From Pseudarthrobacter albicanus (GTDB lineage: Bacteria; Actinomycetota; Actinomycetes; Actinomycetales; Micrococcaceae), in the NCBI RefSeq assembly GCF_018224015.1, contig NZ_JAGPOT010000019.1:1-54252 (forward strand): a stretch of DNA of 54,252 nt. The letters run 5' to 3'. Positions 47,503-54,252 of this stretch are shown piece after piece (position 1 is the first letter of the stretch; the number at the start of each line of letters is the position of its first letter). The translations under genes were made by a program, and so were the position numbers. Below the pieces are notes generated by a model. The model made no database searches. It was given only the letters and a program-made list of their open reading frames with translations, and had not been told where the DNA came from.

Positions 47503-48207
47503 TCAGCTGGTGTGCTGCCCAGTTGGTGTGCTGCCCGGCTGGTGTGCTGCCCGGCGGCTGCCCGCGGCCCGGAGCCGCCCGATGGCGTCGGCGGGATCCT
47601 GCGCACCGTAGACGGCGGACCCGGCCACGAAGACGTCCGCCCCGGCCTCGGCGGCCCGCAGGATGGTCTCCTCGGTGATGCCGCCGTCGACCTGCAGCGC
47701 CACCGCGAGGCCGGAGCCGTCGATCGCCGCGCGGGCCCGGCGGATTTTGGGCAGCGTGAGGTCCAGGAACTGCTGCCCGCCGAAGCCAGGCTCCACCGTC
47801 ATGATCAGCAGCATGTCCAGTTCGCCGAGCATGTCCAGGAACGGCTCCACGGCGGTTCCCGGCCGGAGCGCCAGGCCCGCCTTGGCTCCGCGGGCCCGCA
47901 GTTCGCGTGCCAGCTTGACCGGCGCGATCGACGCCTCGGCGTGGAAGGTTACCGAGGCCACGCCGGCGTCGGCGTAGGCGGGGGCCCAGCGGTCCGCGTC
48001 CTCGATCATGAGGTGGGCGTCCAGCGGCACCGGGCTGATCTCCTGCAGGCGCCGGACGATGGGAAGCCCGAGCGTGAGGTTGGGCACGAAGTGGTTGTCC
48101 ATGACGTCGACATGCACGGCATCGGCGGTGCTGATTCTGCGCAGTTCGGCTTCGAGGTTGGCGAAGTCGGCCGAAAGAATACTCGGATTGATGCAGCACT
48201 GGGCCAT
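47503..48207 (-). CDS. rpe: Ribulose-phosphate 3-epimerase
   Basis: The 234-residue TIM-barrel enzyme interconverts ribulose and xylulose 5-phosphates. [55 protein letters not shown] and [10 protein letters not shown] carry the metal ligands and catalytic residues. AAAGGA precedes the ATG. The last 20 residues ([12 protein letters not shown] region) lie outside the family and are encoded by a 16-bp tandem repeat, so the C-terminus is likely variable. Ru5P is also the substrate of RibB, encoded nearby. Confidence 0.96.
   Translation of the reverse strand: MAQCCINPSILSADFANLEAELRRISTADAVHVDVMDNHFVPNLTLGLPIVRRLQEISPVPLDAHLMIEDADRWAPAYADAGVASVTFHAEASIAPVKLARELRARGAKAGLALRPGTAVEPFLDMLGELDMLLIMTVEPGFGGQQFLDLTLPKIRRARAAIDGSGLAVALQVDGGITEETILRAAEAGADVFVAGSAVYGAQDPADAIGRLRAAGSRRAAHQPGSTPTGQHTS
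47507..47554. repeat. 16-bp tandem repeat (three units) in the end of rpe
   Basis: CTGGTGTGCTGCCCAG, TTGGTGTGCTGCCCGG and CTGGTGTGCTGCCCGG follow one another. Sixteen is not a multiple of three, so gain or loss of a unit changes the reading frame and the C-terminal tail of Rpe. Confidence 0.85.
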
Positions 48208-48278
48208 GAAATTCCTTTACGTTCTGCTGGGGTGGTCGGCTGGTGCTTGGGGTCTGGTGTCCCGGAAGACCCCGAAAC

Positions 48279-49862
48279 TCAGGCTTTTTTGCGGATGAGC
48301 GCCAGGAACATGGCGTCCGTGCGGTGCACATGCGGCCAGAGCTGCGCGGTGAGCTCGTGCCCGGCCTCGAGGTGGCCGGTGAGGCTCACCCGGTCCAGGA
48401 CGGCCCCGGCGTCGAGCAGCTCAAGGTCCTCGCGCTTGCGCAGCACATCGCTCACGACGGCGGTCGTCTCGGCCGGGTGCGGCGAACACGTCACGTAGGC
48501 GACCACACCGCCCGGCTTCACCGCGGCCAGGGCGGACTTGAGCAGTTCGCGCTGCAACGGCCCCAGGTCTGCCAGGTCCTTGGGGGTGCGGCGCCAGCGG
48601 GATTCCGGACGGCGGCGCAGGGCACCCAGTCCGGTGCAGGGGGCATCGACGAGGATGCGGTCAAAGCTTTCCGCCATCTCTGTTCCGACGTCGCGGCCGT
48701 CACCGGTCCGCACGTGCCAGACCTCGTGGGGCACCGCGGCGAGGGCCTGCCGGACGAGCTTCGCGCGGTGCGGCGCGGGTTCGTTGGCCAGGAGTGTCGC
48801 GCCCTGCTGCCGGGCGAGGGCACCGAGCAGCGCGGCCTTTCCGCCCGGTCCGGCACACAGGTCCAGCCAGCGTTCGCCGGCTTGATTGCCGTTGCCGGCG
48901 TCGTTGCTGCCGGCGTCGTTGCTGCCGTTCCCGAGGTCGACGGCGGCCAGGGCCCGGGCCACGAGTTGCGAGCCGACGTCCTGGACCCGGGTGCTGCCGT
49001 CGCGCACGGAGGCGAGCCGGCCGAGGTCCCCGCCGCTGGACAGCGCGGATCCTTCCACGAGTTCGCCGGGGGTCGCGCCGCCGTCGAGGGCCTCGTCGAG
49101 GCTTCCGAGCCCGGGCAGGGCCACGAGGTTGACCACCGGGGCGGCGTTGTCGGCCTCGAGGAGATCGTTGATTTCGGTGACCGGGCGGCCATGGGCCACG
49201 AGGGACTGCCGGAGCGCGCGGACGATCCATTCCGGGTGGGCGTAGCGGATCGAGGCGATCCGGGTTTCGTCCGTCTCATCCCGCACCAGCAGCTCCAGCC
49301 ACTCCTCCAGGGTATGGGCGGAGACCTTGCGGAGCACGGCGTTGATGAGGGCCGAGGGTCCGGCGCCGATGACGGCGCGGGCGAGGCCCACGGTCTGGTC
49401 CAGGGCGGCGTGCGCGGGGACCCGCATGGCCACGAGCTGGTGGACGCCGATCCGGAGCGCGTCGAGGACGGCCGGATCCAGCTGGTCCAGGGGCCGGTCC
49501 ACGCAGCGGGCCAGGATTGCGTCGTAGGTGCCCTGGCCGCGGAGGGCGCCGTAACTGAGCTCGGTGGCGAATCCGGCGTCGCGCTTGTCCAGCCCGTGGT
49601 GCCGGATCCGGGCCGGCAGGACCAGGTTGGCGTAGGCGTCCTCGGAAGCGACGGAGCGCAGCACCTCGAAGGCCACGAGCCGGGCCGGATCGGCCCGGCG
49701 GGTGCGCTGCGAGGGTGCGTTCTCGGTGAAGTCGCGCTGCGGGCCGCGGTTGCGTTCGCGGCCCTGCGCGTTCCGCCGGCTGCTGTCCCGGCCGCCGCCG
49801 GACTGGCCGCCGCGCTGGGGGCCCTTGCCCCGGCCGCTGCCGCCAGTCCCGGATTCGCTCAT
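48279..49862 (-). CDS. rsmB: 16S rRNA m5C967 methyltransferase family protein (RsmB/Sun)
   Basis: The product is 527 residues from ATG 49862, which overlaps the fmt stop as ATGA. A basic, glycine-rich N-tail of about 60 residues is followed by a NusB-like RNA-binding domain (ARLVAFEVLRSV to about 220) and the SAM domain: DLCAGPGGKAALLGALA, VDAPCTGLGALRRRPESRWR, and TCSPHPAET with the catalytic Cys. The (GSNDAGSNDAGNGN) linker between is low-complexity. Part of the def-fmt-rsmB unit, conserved in bacteria. Confidence 0.94.
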   Translation of the reverse strand: MSESGTGGSGRGKGPQRGGQSGGGRDSSRRNAQGRERNRGPQRDFTENAPSQRTRRADPARLVAFEVLRSVASEDAYANLVLPARIRHHGLDKRDAGFATELSYGALRGQGTYDAILARCVDRPLDQLDPAVLDALRIGVHQLVAMRVPAHAALDQTVGLARAVIGAGPSALINAVLRKVSAHTLEEWLELLVRDETDETRIASIRYAHPEWIVRALRQSLVAHGRPVTEINDLLEADNAAPVVNLVALPGLGSLDEALDGGATPGELVEGSALSSGGDLGRLASVRDGSTRVQDVGSQLVARALAAVDLGNGSNDAGSNDAGNGNQAGERWLDLCAGPGGKAALLGALARQQGATLLANEPAPHRAKLVRQALAAVPHEVWHVRTGDGRDVGTEMAESFDRILVDAPCTGLGALRRRPESRWRRTPKDLADLGPLQRELLKSALAAVKPGGVVAYVTCSPHPAETTAVVSDVLRKREDLELLDAGAVLDRVSLTGHLEAGHELTAQLWPHVHRTDAMFLALIRKKA

Positions 49863-50779
49863 TCGAACACCACGCTTTCCAGTGTTGCCTGTCCGCGCGC
49901 CCAATCAGCGGCGGTCATCATTTTCTTGCCCGAAGGCTGGATCCGGGTGAGTTCAACCGGGTGCGAGCCCGTTCCCACCAGGACGGCCTTTCCGTCCGGA
50001 GCCAGGTGCCCCGGCGGGAGCGCCGGCGCTTCGGGACGGAGCAGGACCGGTTCGAGTTTGATCCGTTGCCCGGCCAGGGTGGTCCAGGCGCCGGGCTCGG
50101 GGGTGACGCCGCGTGCCCGCCGTCCGATCGCGAGAGCGGGCTGCCGCCAGTCGAGCCGGCCGTCCTCGAGGCCGAGCTTGGGGGCGAGGCTGACCTGGCC
50201 CTGCTGGGGCACGGCCACGGCGTGGCCGGCCCCGAGGGCGGACAGGGTCTGGGCCAGCAGCACGGAACCGCTGCGGGACAGCCGTTCCAGGAGCGCGCCT
50301 GCGGTGTCATCCGGGTGCACTGCCTCGGTCAGCGTTCCGAAGACCGGGCCGGTGTCCAGACCCTCCTCCAGGCGGAAGGTGACGGCCCCGGTGACGTCGT
50401 CGCCGGCGATGACGGCCCGCTGCACGGGTGCGGCGCCGCGCCAGGCCGGCAGCAGCGAGAAGTGCAGATTAATCCAGCCGTGGCGGGGAATCTCCAGGGC
50501 TGCCCGCGGCACCAGGCCGCCGTAGGCGACGATCGCGGCAACGTCAGGGGCGGCCGCGGCGATCCTGGCCGTGGTGCCGGCGTCGACCTTGGCCGCACGG
50601 ATGACGTCAATGCCGAGCTCGGTGGCGCGGGCAGCAACGGGCGACGGCGTCAGGACCCGCTTCCGACCCAGCGGCGCGTCCGGGCGGGTGAGCACGGCGA
50701 CGACGTCGAACCCCGCGGCGACGAGCGCGTCCAGGGACGGAACAGCAACAGCCGGGGTCCCCGCGAAGAGGACCCTCAT
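49859..50779 (-). CDS. fmt: Methionyl-tRNA formyltransferase
   Basis: The 306-residue enzyme formylates initiator Met-tRNA. MRVLFAGTPAVAVPSLDAL starts the Rossmann-like domain, VAAYG-like IVAYGGLVP and NLHFSLLPAWRGAAPVQRAV hold the catalytic Asn/His, and the C-terminal OB domain binds tRNA. The start overlaps the def stop by four bases. Acts before Def in N-formyl-Met metabolism. Confidence 0.96.
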   Translation of the reverse strand: MRVLFAGTPAVAVPSLDALVAAGFDVVAVLTRPDAPLGRKRVLTPSPVAARATELGIDVIRAAKVDAGTTARIAAAAPDVAAIVAYGGLVPRAALEIPRHGWINLHFSLLPAWRGAAPVQRAVIAGDDVTGAVTFRLEEGLDTGPVFGTLTEAVHPDDTAGALLERLSRSGSVLLAQTLSALGAGHAVAVPQQGQVSLAPKLGLEDGRLDWRQPALAIGRRARGVTPEPGAWTTLAGQRIKLEPVLLRPEAPALPPGHLAPDGKAVLVGTGSHPVELTRIQPSGKKMMTAADWARGQATLESVVFE

Positions 50780-51348
50780 GCGCCGGATCCGAAAGAACCC
50801 GCTCCGAAGCTGGAGCCGACCGTCCTGGCGCGCTTCGCCGTCGTCTGCTCCGTGATGGCGTCATAGTTTGTGTTCCGGATGGAGCGCAGGGCGGCTTTGC
50901 GGTCCTCGCCCTCGAGCCGGTCGGTGAACAGGATGCCGTCCAGGTGGTCGGTTTCGTGCTGGAAGCAGCGGGCCAGCATGCCGTCGCCCTCGACCGTGAC
51001 GGGGTTGCCGTGCAGGTCCACCCCGGTGACACGGGTGTGGCGGTGCCGCCGGACCGGGAAGCCGAGGCCGGGGATGGACAGGCAGCCTTCGCCCTGGTCC
51101 GGCTGGAAGTCCGGGCTGTTTTCCAGCACCGGGTTGATGATGTGACCCTCCACGCCGCCGATCCGGTAGGTGAAGACGCGTTTGCTGACGCCGATCTGGG
51201 GGGCGGCCAGGCCGGCGCCCTCGACGTCCTCCATCGTTTCGGTCATGTCCGCTACGAGCTTCGCCAGTTCAGGCCCGAACTCCGTCACGGGATCGGCCAC
51301 CGTGCGGAGCACAGGATCCCCGATGATGCGGATATTCAAAATGGCCAT
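50776..51348 (-). CDS. def: Peptide deformylase
   Basis: The 190-residue metalloenzyme removes formyl from nascent proteins. The three motifs are intact: GAGLAAPQIGV near residue 49, GEGCLSIPG near 95 (metal Cys), and QHETDHLDGILF near 138 (HExxH-type QHETDH). ATG 51348 (MAILNIRIIGDP) is the conserved start; TTG 51354 adds two residues. An extra acidic/basic C-tail (AKRARTVGSSFGAGSF) is typical of actinobacterial type I PDF. Confidence 0.96.
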   Translation of the reverse strand: MAILNIRIIGDPVLRTVADPVTEFGPELAKLVADMTETMEDVEGAGLAAPQIGVSKRVFTYRIGGVEGHIINPVLENSPDFQPDQGEGCLSIPGLGFPVRRHRHTRVTGVDLHGNPVTVEGDGMLARCFQHETDHLDGILFTDRLEGEDRKAALRSIRNTNYDAITEQTTAKRARTVGSSFGAGSFGSGA

Positions 51349-51433
51349 GTGCAATCTGTCCTCACGGTGGGCGGCTTCGGGATCCAGTCCAGTTTAGTTG
51401 CAGCTGCCCGCTTCGGGGCCCAGCCGCCCGGGA

Positions 51434-52279
51434 TCACCGGCCGACGGGCGGCGCCAGCGGGAGCAGCGCGGTCCCCGCGGCGGCGGTGTCCGCGGACATT
51501 TCCCACACGCGGCGGAGCGCGCAGAACTTCCACCAGTGGTGCTTGAGGACGTCGGGGTTGGCCCGCAGCGGACGGACCTCCGTCTCGCCCACCGCGACGG
51601 CCAGCAGGATCGGGGATTCGCCGTGTTGCCAGGCCTCCCACTCCCCCGCCACCGGGTCCACAAGGCTTTCCTCGGCCTTCATGCCGGCCACGAGCTGCAT
51701 GACCACCTTGTCATCGAGGGGCTTGACCGTACCGTCGCGGCTGGTGCCCTTGGTCTTGTAGTCAATCAGGCAGGTCCGGCCGTTGATCTTCGCGACGAGG
51801 TCCAGGGTGCCGGCGTAGCCGACCGTCTTGTTCCAGACCGTGATCTCGGGGGCGACGGGCTCCACCTGGAACAGCTCCCACCACTCGTCGAACCGGGCGG
51901 CGAAGGCTTCCTCGCCGTTGGCTGCCAGGGCCTCGCGGGTTTCCTTCATCAGGTGCGGCCGGCCGAGGGCACGCAGGGCCACCTGCTCGCAGTAGTTGTG
52001 GACGCGGTCCCCCCGCTGGGCGGCGCTGTCCCGGTACGTTTCCGCGGCCTTGGCGGCCCGGCTGACGGCCTGGCGCACCTTGGCCGGGCTGCCCAGGATG
52101 CCAGGCAGCGTGGGGTCCTGGGCAAGGCTGTTCGCCCCCATGTACCCGAACCAGCCGTCCAGGCCGTGGGGCTGCTGCCCGATCACCGTGGTGATGGAGG
52201 GGACGGTGTACTGCTCGGACGTGGAGCGGGCGTACATCCGGCCGTGGTCGGTGGCGTGGGCAAGAAGTGGGGCGGTCAT
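51434..52279 (-). CDS. RecB/Cas4-like PD-(D/E)XK nuclease family protein
   Basis: The 281-residue product has the nuclease core EITVWNKTVGYAGTLDLVAK then CLIDYKTKG: a conserved Glu, GTLD, and D-Y-K-T with the catalytic Lys, followed by a Gln helix (VVMQLVAGMKAE). This arrangement is that of RecB-like exonucleases. The N-terminus PSITTVIGQQPHGL is also seen in chromosomal actinobacterial members of this family. The specific role is unknown; no partner helicase is next to it. Not part of the island. Confidence 0.82.
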   Translation of the reverse strand: MTAPLLAHATDHGRMYARSTSEQYTVPSITTVIGQQPHGLDGWFGYMGANSLAQDPTLPGILGSPAKVRQAVSRAAKAAETYRDSAAQRGDRVHNYCEQVALRALGRPHLMKETREALAANGEEAFAARFDEWWELFQVEPVAPEITVWNKTVGYAGTLDLVAKINGRTCLIDYKTKGTSRDGTVKPLDDKVVMQLVAGMKAEESLVDPVAGEWEAWQHGESPILLAVAVGETEVRPLRANPDVLKHHWWKFCALRRVWEMSADTAAAGTALLPLAPPVGR

Positions 52280-52332
52280 GGAAAGACTCTTTCACAGGGG
52301 TCAGACAGGAAGGGGCGCAGCACCGGCAAATC

Positions 52333-52368
52333 AAAAAAAGTCCGCCCCGCTCGTTGAGCGGAACGGAC
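52333..52368 (-). terminator. Terminator of tRNA-Val(CAC)
   Basis: On the minus strand GTCCGTTCCGCTC pairs with GAGCGGGGCGGAC with two mismatches around AAC, followed by seven T residues. It lies 12 bases after the tRNA 3' end. Confidence 0.88.
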
Positions 52369-52379
52369 CATTTCCTGGG

Positions 52380-52451
52380 TGGGCGATACTGGGTTCGAAC
52401 CAGTGACCTCTTCGGTGTGAACGAAGCGCGCTACCACTGCGCCAATCGCCC
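52380..52451 (-). tRNA. tRNA-Val (anticodon CAC)
   Basis: A 72-base cloverleaf on the minus strand has acceptor GGGCGAT/ATCGCCC, anticodon stem CTTCG/CGAAG with loop TTCACAC (CAC), and T-loop GGTTCGAACCC. CCA is not encoded. A terminator follows. Confidence 0.95.
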
Positions 52452-52967
52452 CAATGCCATTGAATGCTAGCCCACCCTGGCGGATTTTAGAAATCGGCCT
52501 GTCACGCACCGGCGATGCTGCCGGCGACGGCGCCGGCAGCGGCGGCGGTCGGGCTCCGGCAGCGGCGGCGGTCAGGCTCCCGCTGGCTCCTCCCTGCATC
52601 ACCCTGCATCACCCAGCATCGCATCTGCTCCACCTTGGCCGCGGCCACCGGACATATTCCCAAAGTGTCCAGTGCCGGGGCCCAGGGCTGGACATGTCCC
52701 CCGGGCCTGCTCGTGGGCACTGGACATGCCCGCCGGGCTGCGCTGTTGCGCCGCACCGGGCCGCCCCCGCAACCGGCCGCGACAGGCCGCAACAGGCCCT
52801 CGAATTACACCGCTGTAATTAGGAAATTCCCCTAGAAACCGGGGAAGCGGGGCCCGTCACCGGGAGCCGGGGCCGGCCGATTTGTGGATTGCCCGAACCT
52901 CCTATAGAGTTCTTACTCGTTGGAACGCGAGGAAATGCCGCATGCGGTACGGAATCGCACTTCATCT
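52452..52967. other. Intergenic stretch between divergent tRNA genes
   Basis: No coding region is credible over 516 bases; the overlapping frames are low-complexity alanine/arginine sequence. It holds two short inverted repeats near 52803-52846 and must contain promoters of tRNA-Val(CAC) and of the plus-strand tRNA cluster. A -10-like TATAGA at 52902-52907 is the best candidate for the latter. Confidence 0.45.
52803..52820. promoter_or_regulatory. 18-bp palindrome upstream of the tRNA cluster
   Basis: AATTACA and TGTAATT flank CCGC in perfect symmetry. It is A/T-rich in otherwise very GC-rich DNA, and its TTACA-N4-TGTAA shape is typical of dimeric repressor sites. A second hairpin (TTCCCC/GGGGAA, 52827-52846) follows directly. 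The bound factor is unknown. Confidence 0.4.
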
Positions 52968-53040
<73 letters not shown>

Positions 53041-53086
53041 CGCAGGACACTGTCACGGCAACGGTTCTTCGGAATCCTGTCTACAC

Positions 53087-53157
53087 GGTGGGTTGGCCGA
53101 GAGGCGAGGCAGCGGCCTGCAAAGCCGTATACACGGGTTCGAATCCCGTACCCACCT
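53087..53157 (+). tRNA. tRNA-Cys (anticodon GCA)
   Basis: A 71-base cloverleaf has acceptor GGTGGGT/ACCCACC, anticodon loop CTGCAAA (GCA), T-loop GGTTCGAATCCC and discriminator U, as required by CysRS. It lies between tRNA-Gly and tRNA-Val of the cluster. Confidence 0.96.
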
Positions 53158-53196
53158 CGGTGAAAACCCTGGTTTCCGGTTCCGGCCGGATGCAAG

Positions 53197-53268
53197 GGGC
53201 GATTGGCGCAGCGGTAGCGCGCTTCCCTGACACGGAAGAGGTCACTGGTTCGATCCCAGTATCGCCCA
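53197..53268 (+). tRNA. tRNA-Val (anticodon GAC), copy 1
   Basis: A 72-base cloverleaf has acceptor GGGCGAT/ATCGCCC, anticodon stem CTTCC/GGAAG with loop CTGACAC (GAC), and T-loop GGTTCGATCCC. CCA is encoded right after it. Identical to the copy at 53452. Confidence 0.96.
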
Positions 53269-53328
53269 CCAAAGCAAGGCAACTTGCTTGATGCAGCACC
53301 ACCGGCCCAGCCGGCATGGACTAAAAAT

Positions 53329-53401
<73 letters not shown>

Positions 53402-53451
53402 CTCTTGATTTTAGCGAGTTTCACCAGTTCCACTCCGGTCCTTCCGGTTGC

Positions 53452-53523
53452 GGGCGATTGGCGCAGCGGTAGCGCGCTTCCCTGACACGGAAGAGGTCAC
53501 TGGTTCGATCCCAGTATCGCCCA
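53452..53523 (+). tRNA. tRNA-Val (anticodon GAC), copy 2
   Basis: This 72-base sequence is identical to the tRNA-Val at 53197-53268 and also has an encoded CCA. It is the last gene of the cluster and is followed by a terminator. Confidence 0.96.
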
Positions 53524-53530
53524 CCACAGT

Positions 53531-53556
53531 AAGCAGCTCCCCCGGAGCTGCTTTTT
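53531..53556 (+). terminator. Terminator of the tRNA cluster
   Basis: AGCAGCTCC and GGAGCTGCT flank CCC, giving a 9-bp perfect stem followed by TTTTTT on the plus strand, seven bases after the last encoded CCA. Confidence 0.93.
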
Positions 53557-53661
53557 TCTTTCCCTTTACCCTGTGGGCGGACACCCTTGGCACCCCCAGC
53601 AGCGCCGGTTACGATCGAAAGGCAAGGAGCGATCTGGCTCCGCGACTGAAGGGAGGTGTCC

Positions 53662-53931
53662 GTGGGTTTACTTGACGATCTAAAGGGCAAGGCTCAGCAA
53701 GTAATTGGTGGCAACGAACAAGCCATCAAGGACGGCATCGGCAAGGCGGGTGATTTCATCGACTCAAAGACCGGCGGAAAGTACGCCGACAGGATCGATT
53801 CCGTTCAGCAGGGCGCTTCCGACTTCGTGGACAAGGCGAACGGCGGGCCGGACACGGCACCCGTCGCCGAGGAGACTCCCGTCGACGGTGAGCCCCCTGT
53901 GGCCGGGGAACCCCGGCAGCAGGGCCTCTGA
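53662..53931 (+). CDS. MT0933-like (Rv0909-type) antitoxin-family protein
   Basis: The product is 89 residues from GTG 53662, six bases after GGGAGG; GTG 53656 would lie within the ribosome binding site. MGLLDDLKGKAQQVIG at the start and KAGDFIDSKTGGKYADRID in the middle are the MT0933-like (PF14013) pattern, a small helical, highly charged protein. In mycobacteria a member is paired with a toxin, but no toxin gene is adjacent here, and single copies are common in actinobacteria. The acidic, proline-rich C-terminus looks disordered. Confidence 0.82.
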   Translation: MGLLDDLKGKAQQVIGGNEQAIKDGIGKAGDFIDSKTGGKYADRIDSVQQGASDFVDKANGGPDTAPVAEETPVDGEPPVAGEPRQQGL

Positions 53932-54021
53932 CCCAGGTACGTCAGCGAGGTGCCGGTCCCGCCGCGAGGCGGCGCCGGCACCTTCGGCGTTTAAGGCGCC
54001 TTCGGCCTGCTGCCGGTCCCT

Positions 54022-54095
54022 ACAAACAACGCGGGGTCACTTACGGCCCATCCCTTGCGTCAGGATGGGCCGTAAGTGACCCCGCGTTGCTGTTA
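54022..54095. repeat. Long palindromic intergenic repeat, copy 2
   Basis: The arms (AACGCGGGGTCACTTACGG and its complement CCGTAAGTGACCCCGCGTT, followed by GCTGTTAA) match the element at 41133-41210 almost base for base; only the centre differs. It again lies between convergent genes and ends five bases from the stop of the minus-strand gene. Confidence 0.87.
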
Positions 54096-54099
54096 AGGC

Positions 54100-54252
54100 C
54101 TACGACGGGTCGTGGTTCTGGCCCTCGCGGGCCAGCGCGGTCAGGCGGGAGACAGCCCGGAAGTACTTCTTCATGTACCCGCCGGTCATCATGTCCTCGG
54201 TGAAGAGCTGATCGAACGGCACGCCGCTGGCAAGAATCGGGACGTCCTTGTC
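54100..54252 (-). CDS. C-terminus of a probable ZapE/AFG1-type ATPase (partial)
   Basis: Only the last 50 residues are in the window. They read VPILASGVPFDQLFTEDMMT, then GGYMKKYFRAVSRLTALARE and end at a TAG. The FTEDMMTGGYMKKYFRAVSRL pattern resembles the end of AFG1/ZapE-like cell-division ATPases (elsewhere ELF...GGYRKKY.RA.SRL). The Walker motifs lie outside the window, so the assignment rests on this tail alone. Confidence 0.55.
   Translation of the reverse strand, partial: DKDVPILASGVPFDQLFTEDMMTGGYMKKYFRAVSRLTALAREGQNHDPS

Overview
The window is high-GC actinobacterial DNA. The gene order (trpE, membrane protein, HGxxPAAW protein, trpC, trpB, trpA, lgt, gltB, gltD, pyk, ANTAR regulator; hisG-hisE-ribH-ribA-ribB-ribE-ribD; rpe-rsmB-fmt-def) and the protein sequences fit a soil Micrococcaceae member, most likely Arthrobacter or Pseudarthrobacter. 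The genus is inferred from gene order and protein style, not from a search.

Layout. (1) 1-3800: a fragment of an MFS transporter, then a two-gene minus-strand unit of a PLP aminotransferase and an amino acid permease. (2) 3863-23943: about 20 kb of accessory DNA inserted at the 3' end of tRNA-Leu(CAA). The tRNA 3' end plus flank occurs four times (3863-3902, 9405-9444, 12377-12398, 23904-23943), which splits the island into three tandem segments. Segment A has a degraded antitoxin cut by a complete IS21-family element with an 8-bp target duplication, an HTH/nucleotidyltransferase toxin-antitoxin-like pair, and a frameshifted zinc-ribbon gene. Segment B has a HigBA-type pair, an IS3 remnant and a DUF1801 gene. 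Segment C (12399-23903) has four large genes: a proteasome-like N-terminal-nucleophile hydrolase, a protein with a HEPN-type RxxxxH motif and TPR-like C-terminus, a 1667-residue P-loop STAND-like ATPase, and a SIR2-domain protein. I read segment C as a defence island and the first three genes as a candidate undescribed system. No integrase is visible in any segment. (3) 24005-54252: conserved chromosome.

The chromosomal part is mainly biosynthetic. Nearly all protein genes are on the minus strand, in tight units with 1-8 base overlaps: the trp cluster with lgt; gltB-gltD; hisF/hisG/hisE; a riboflavin operon under a clear FMN riboswitch; rpe; and rsmB-fmt-def (translation initiation and 16S methylation). 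The 3' end has five tRNA genes on the plus strand (Gly-Cys-Val, then Gly-Val again), one tRNA-Val(CAC) on the minus strand, an MT0933-like antitoxin-family gene, and the C-terminus of a probable ZapE ATPase. Two copies of a long palindromic repeat each sit between convergent genes.
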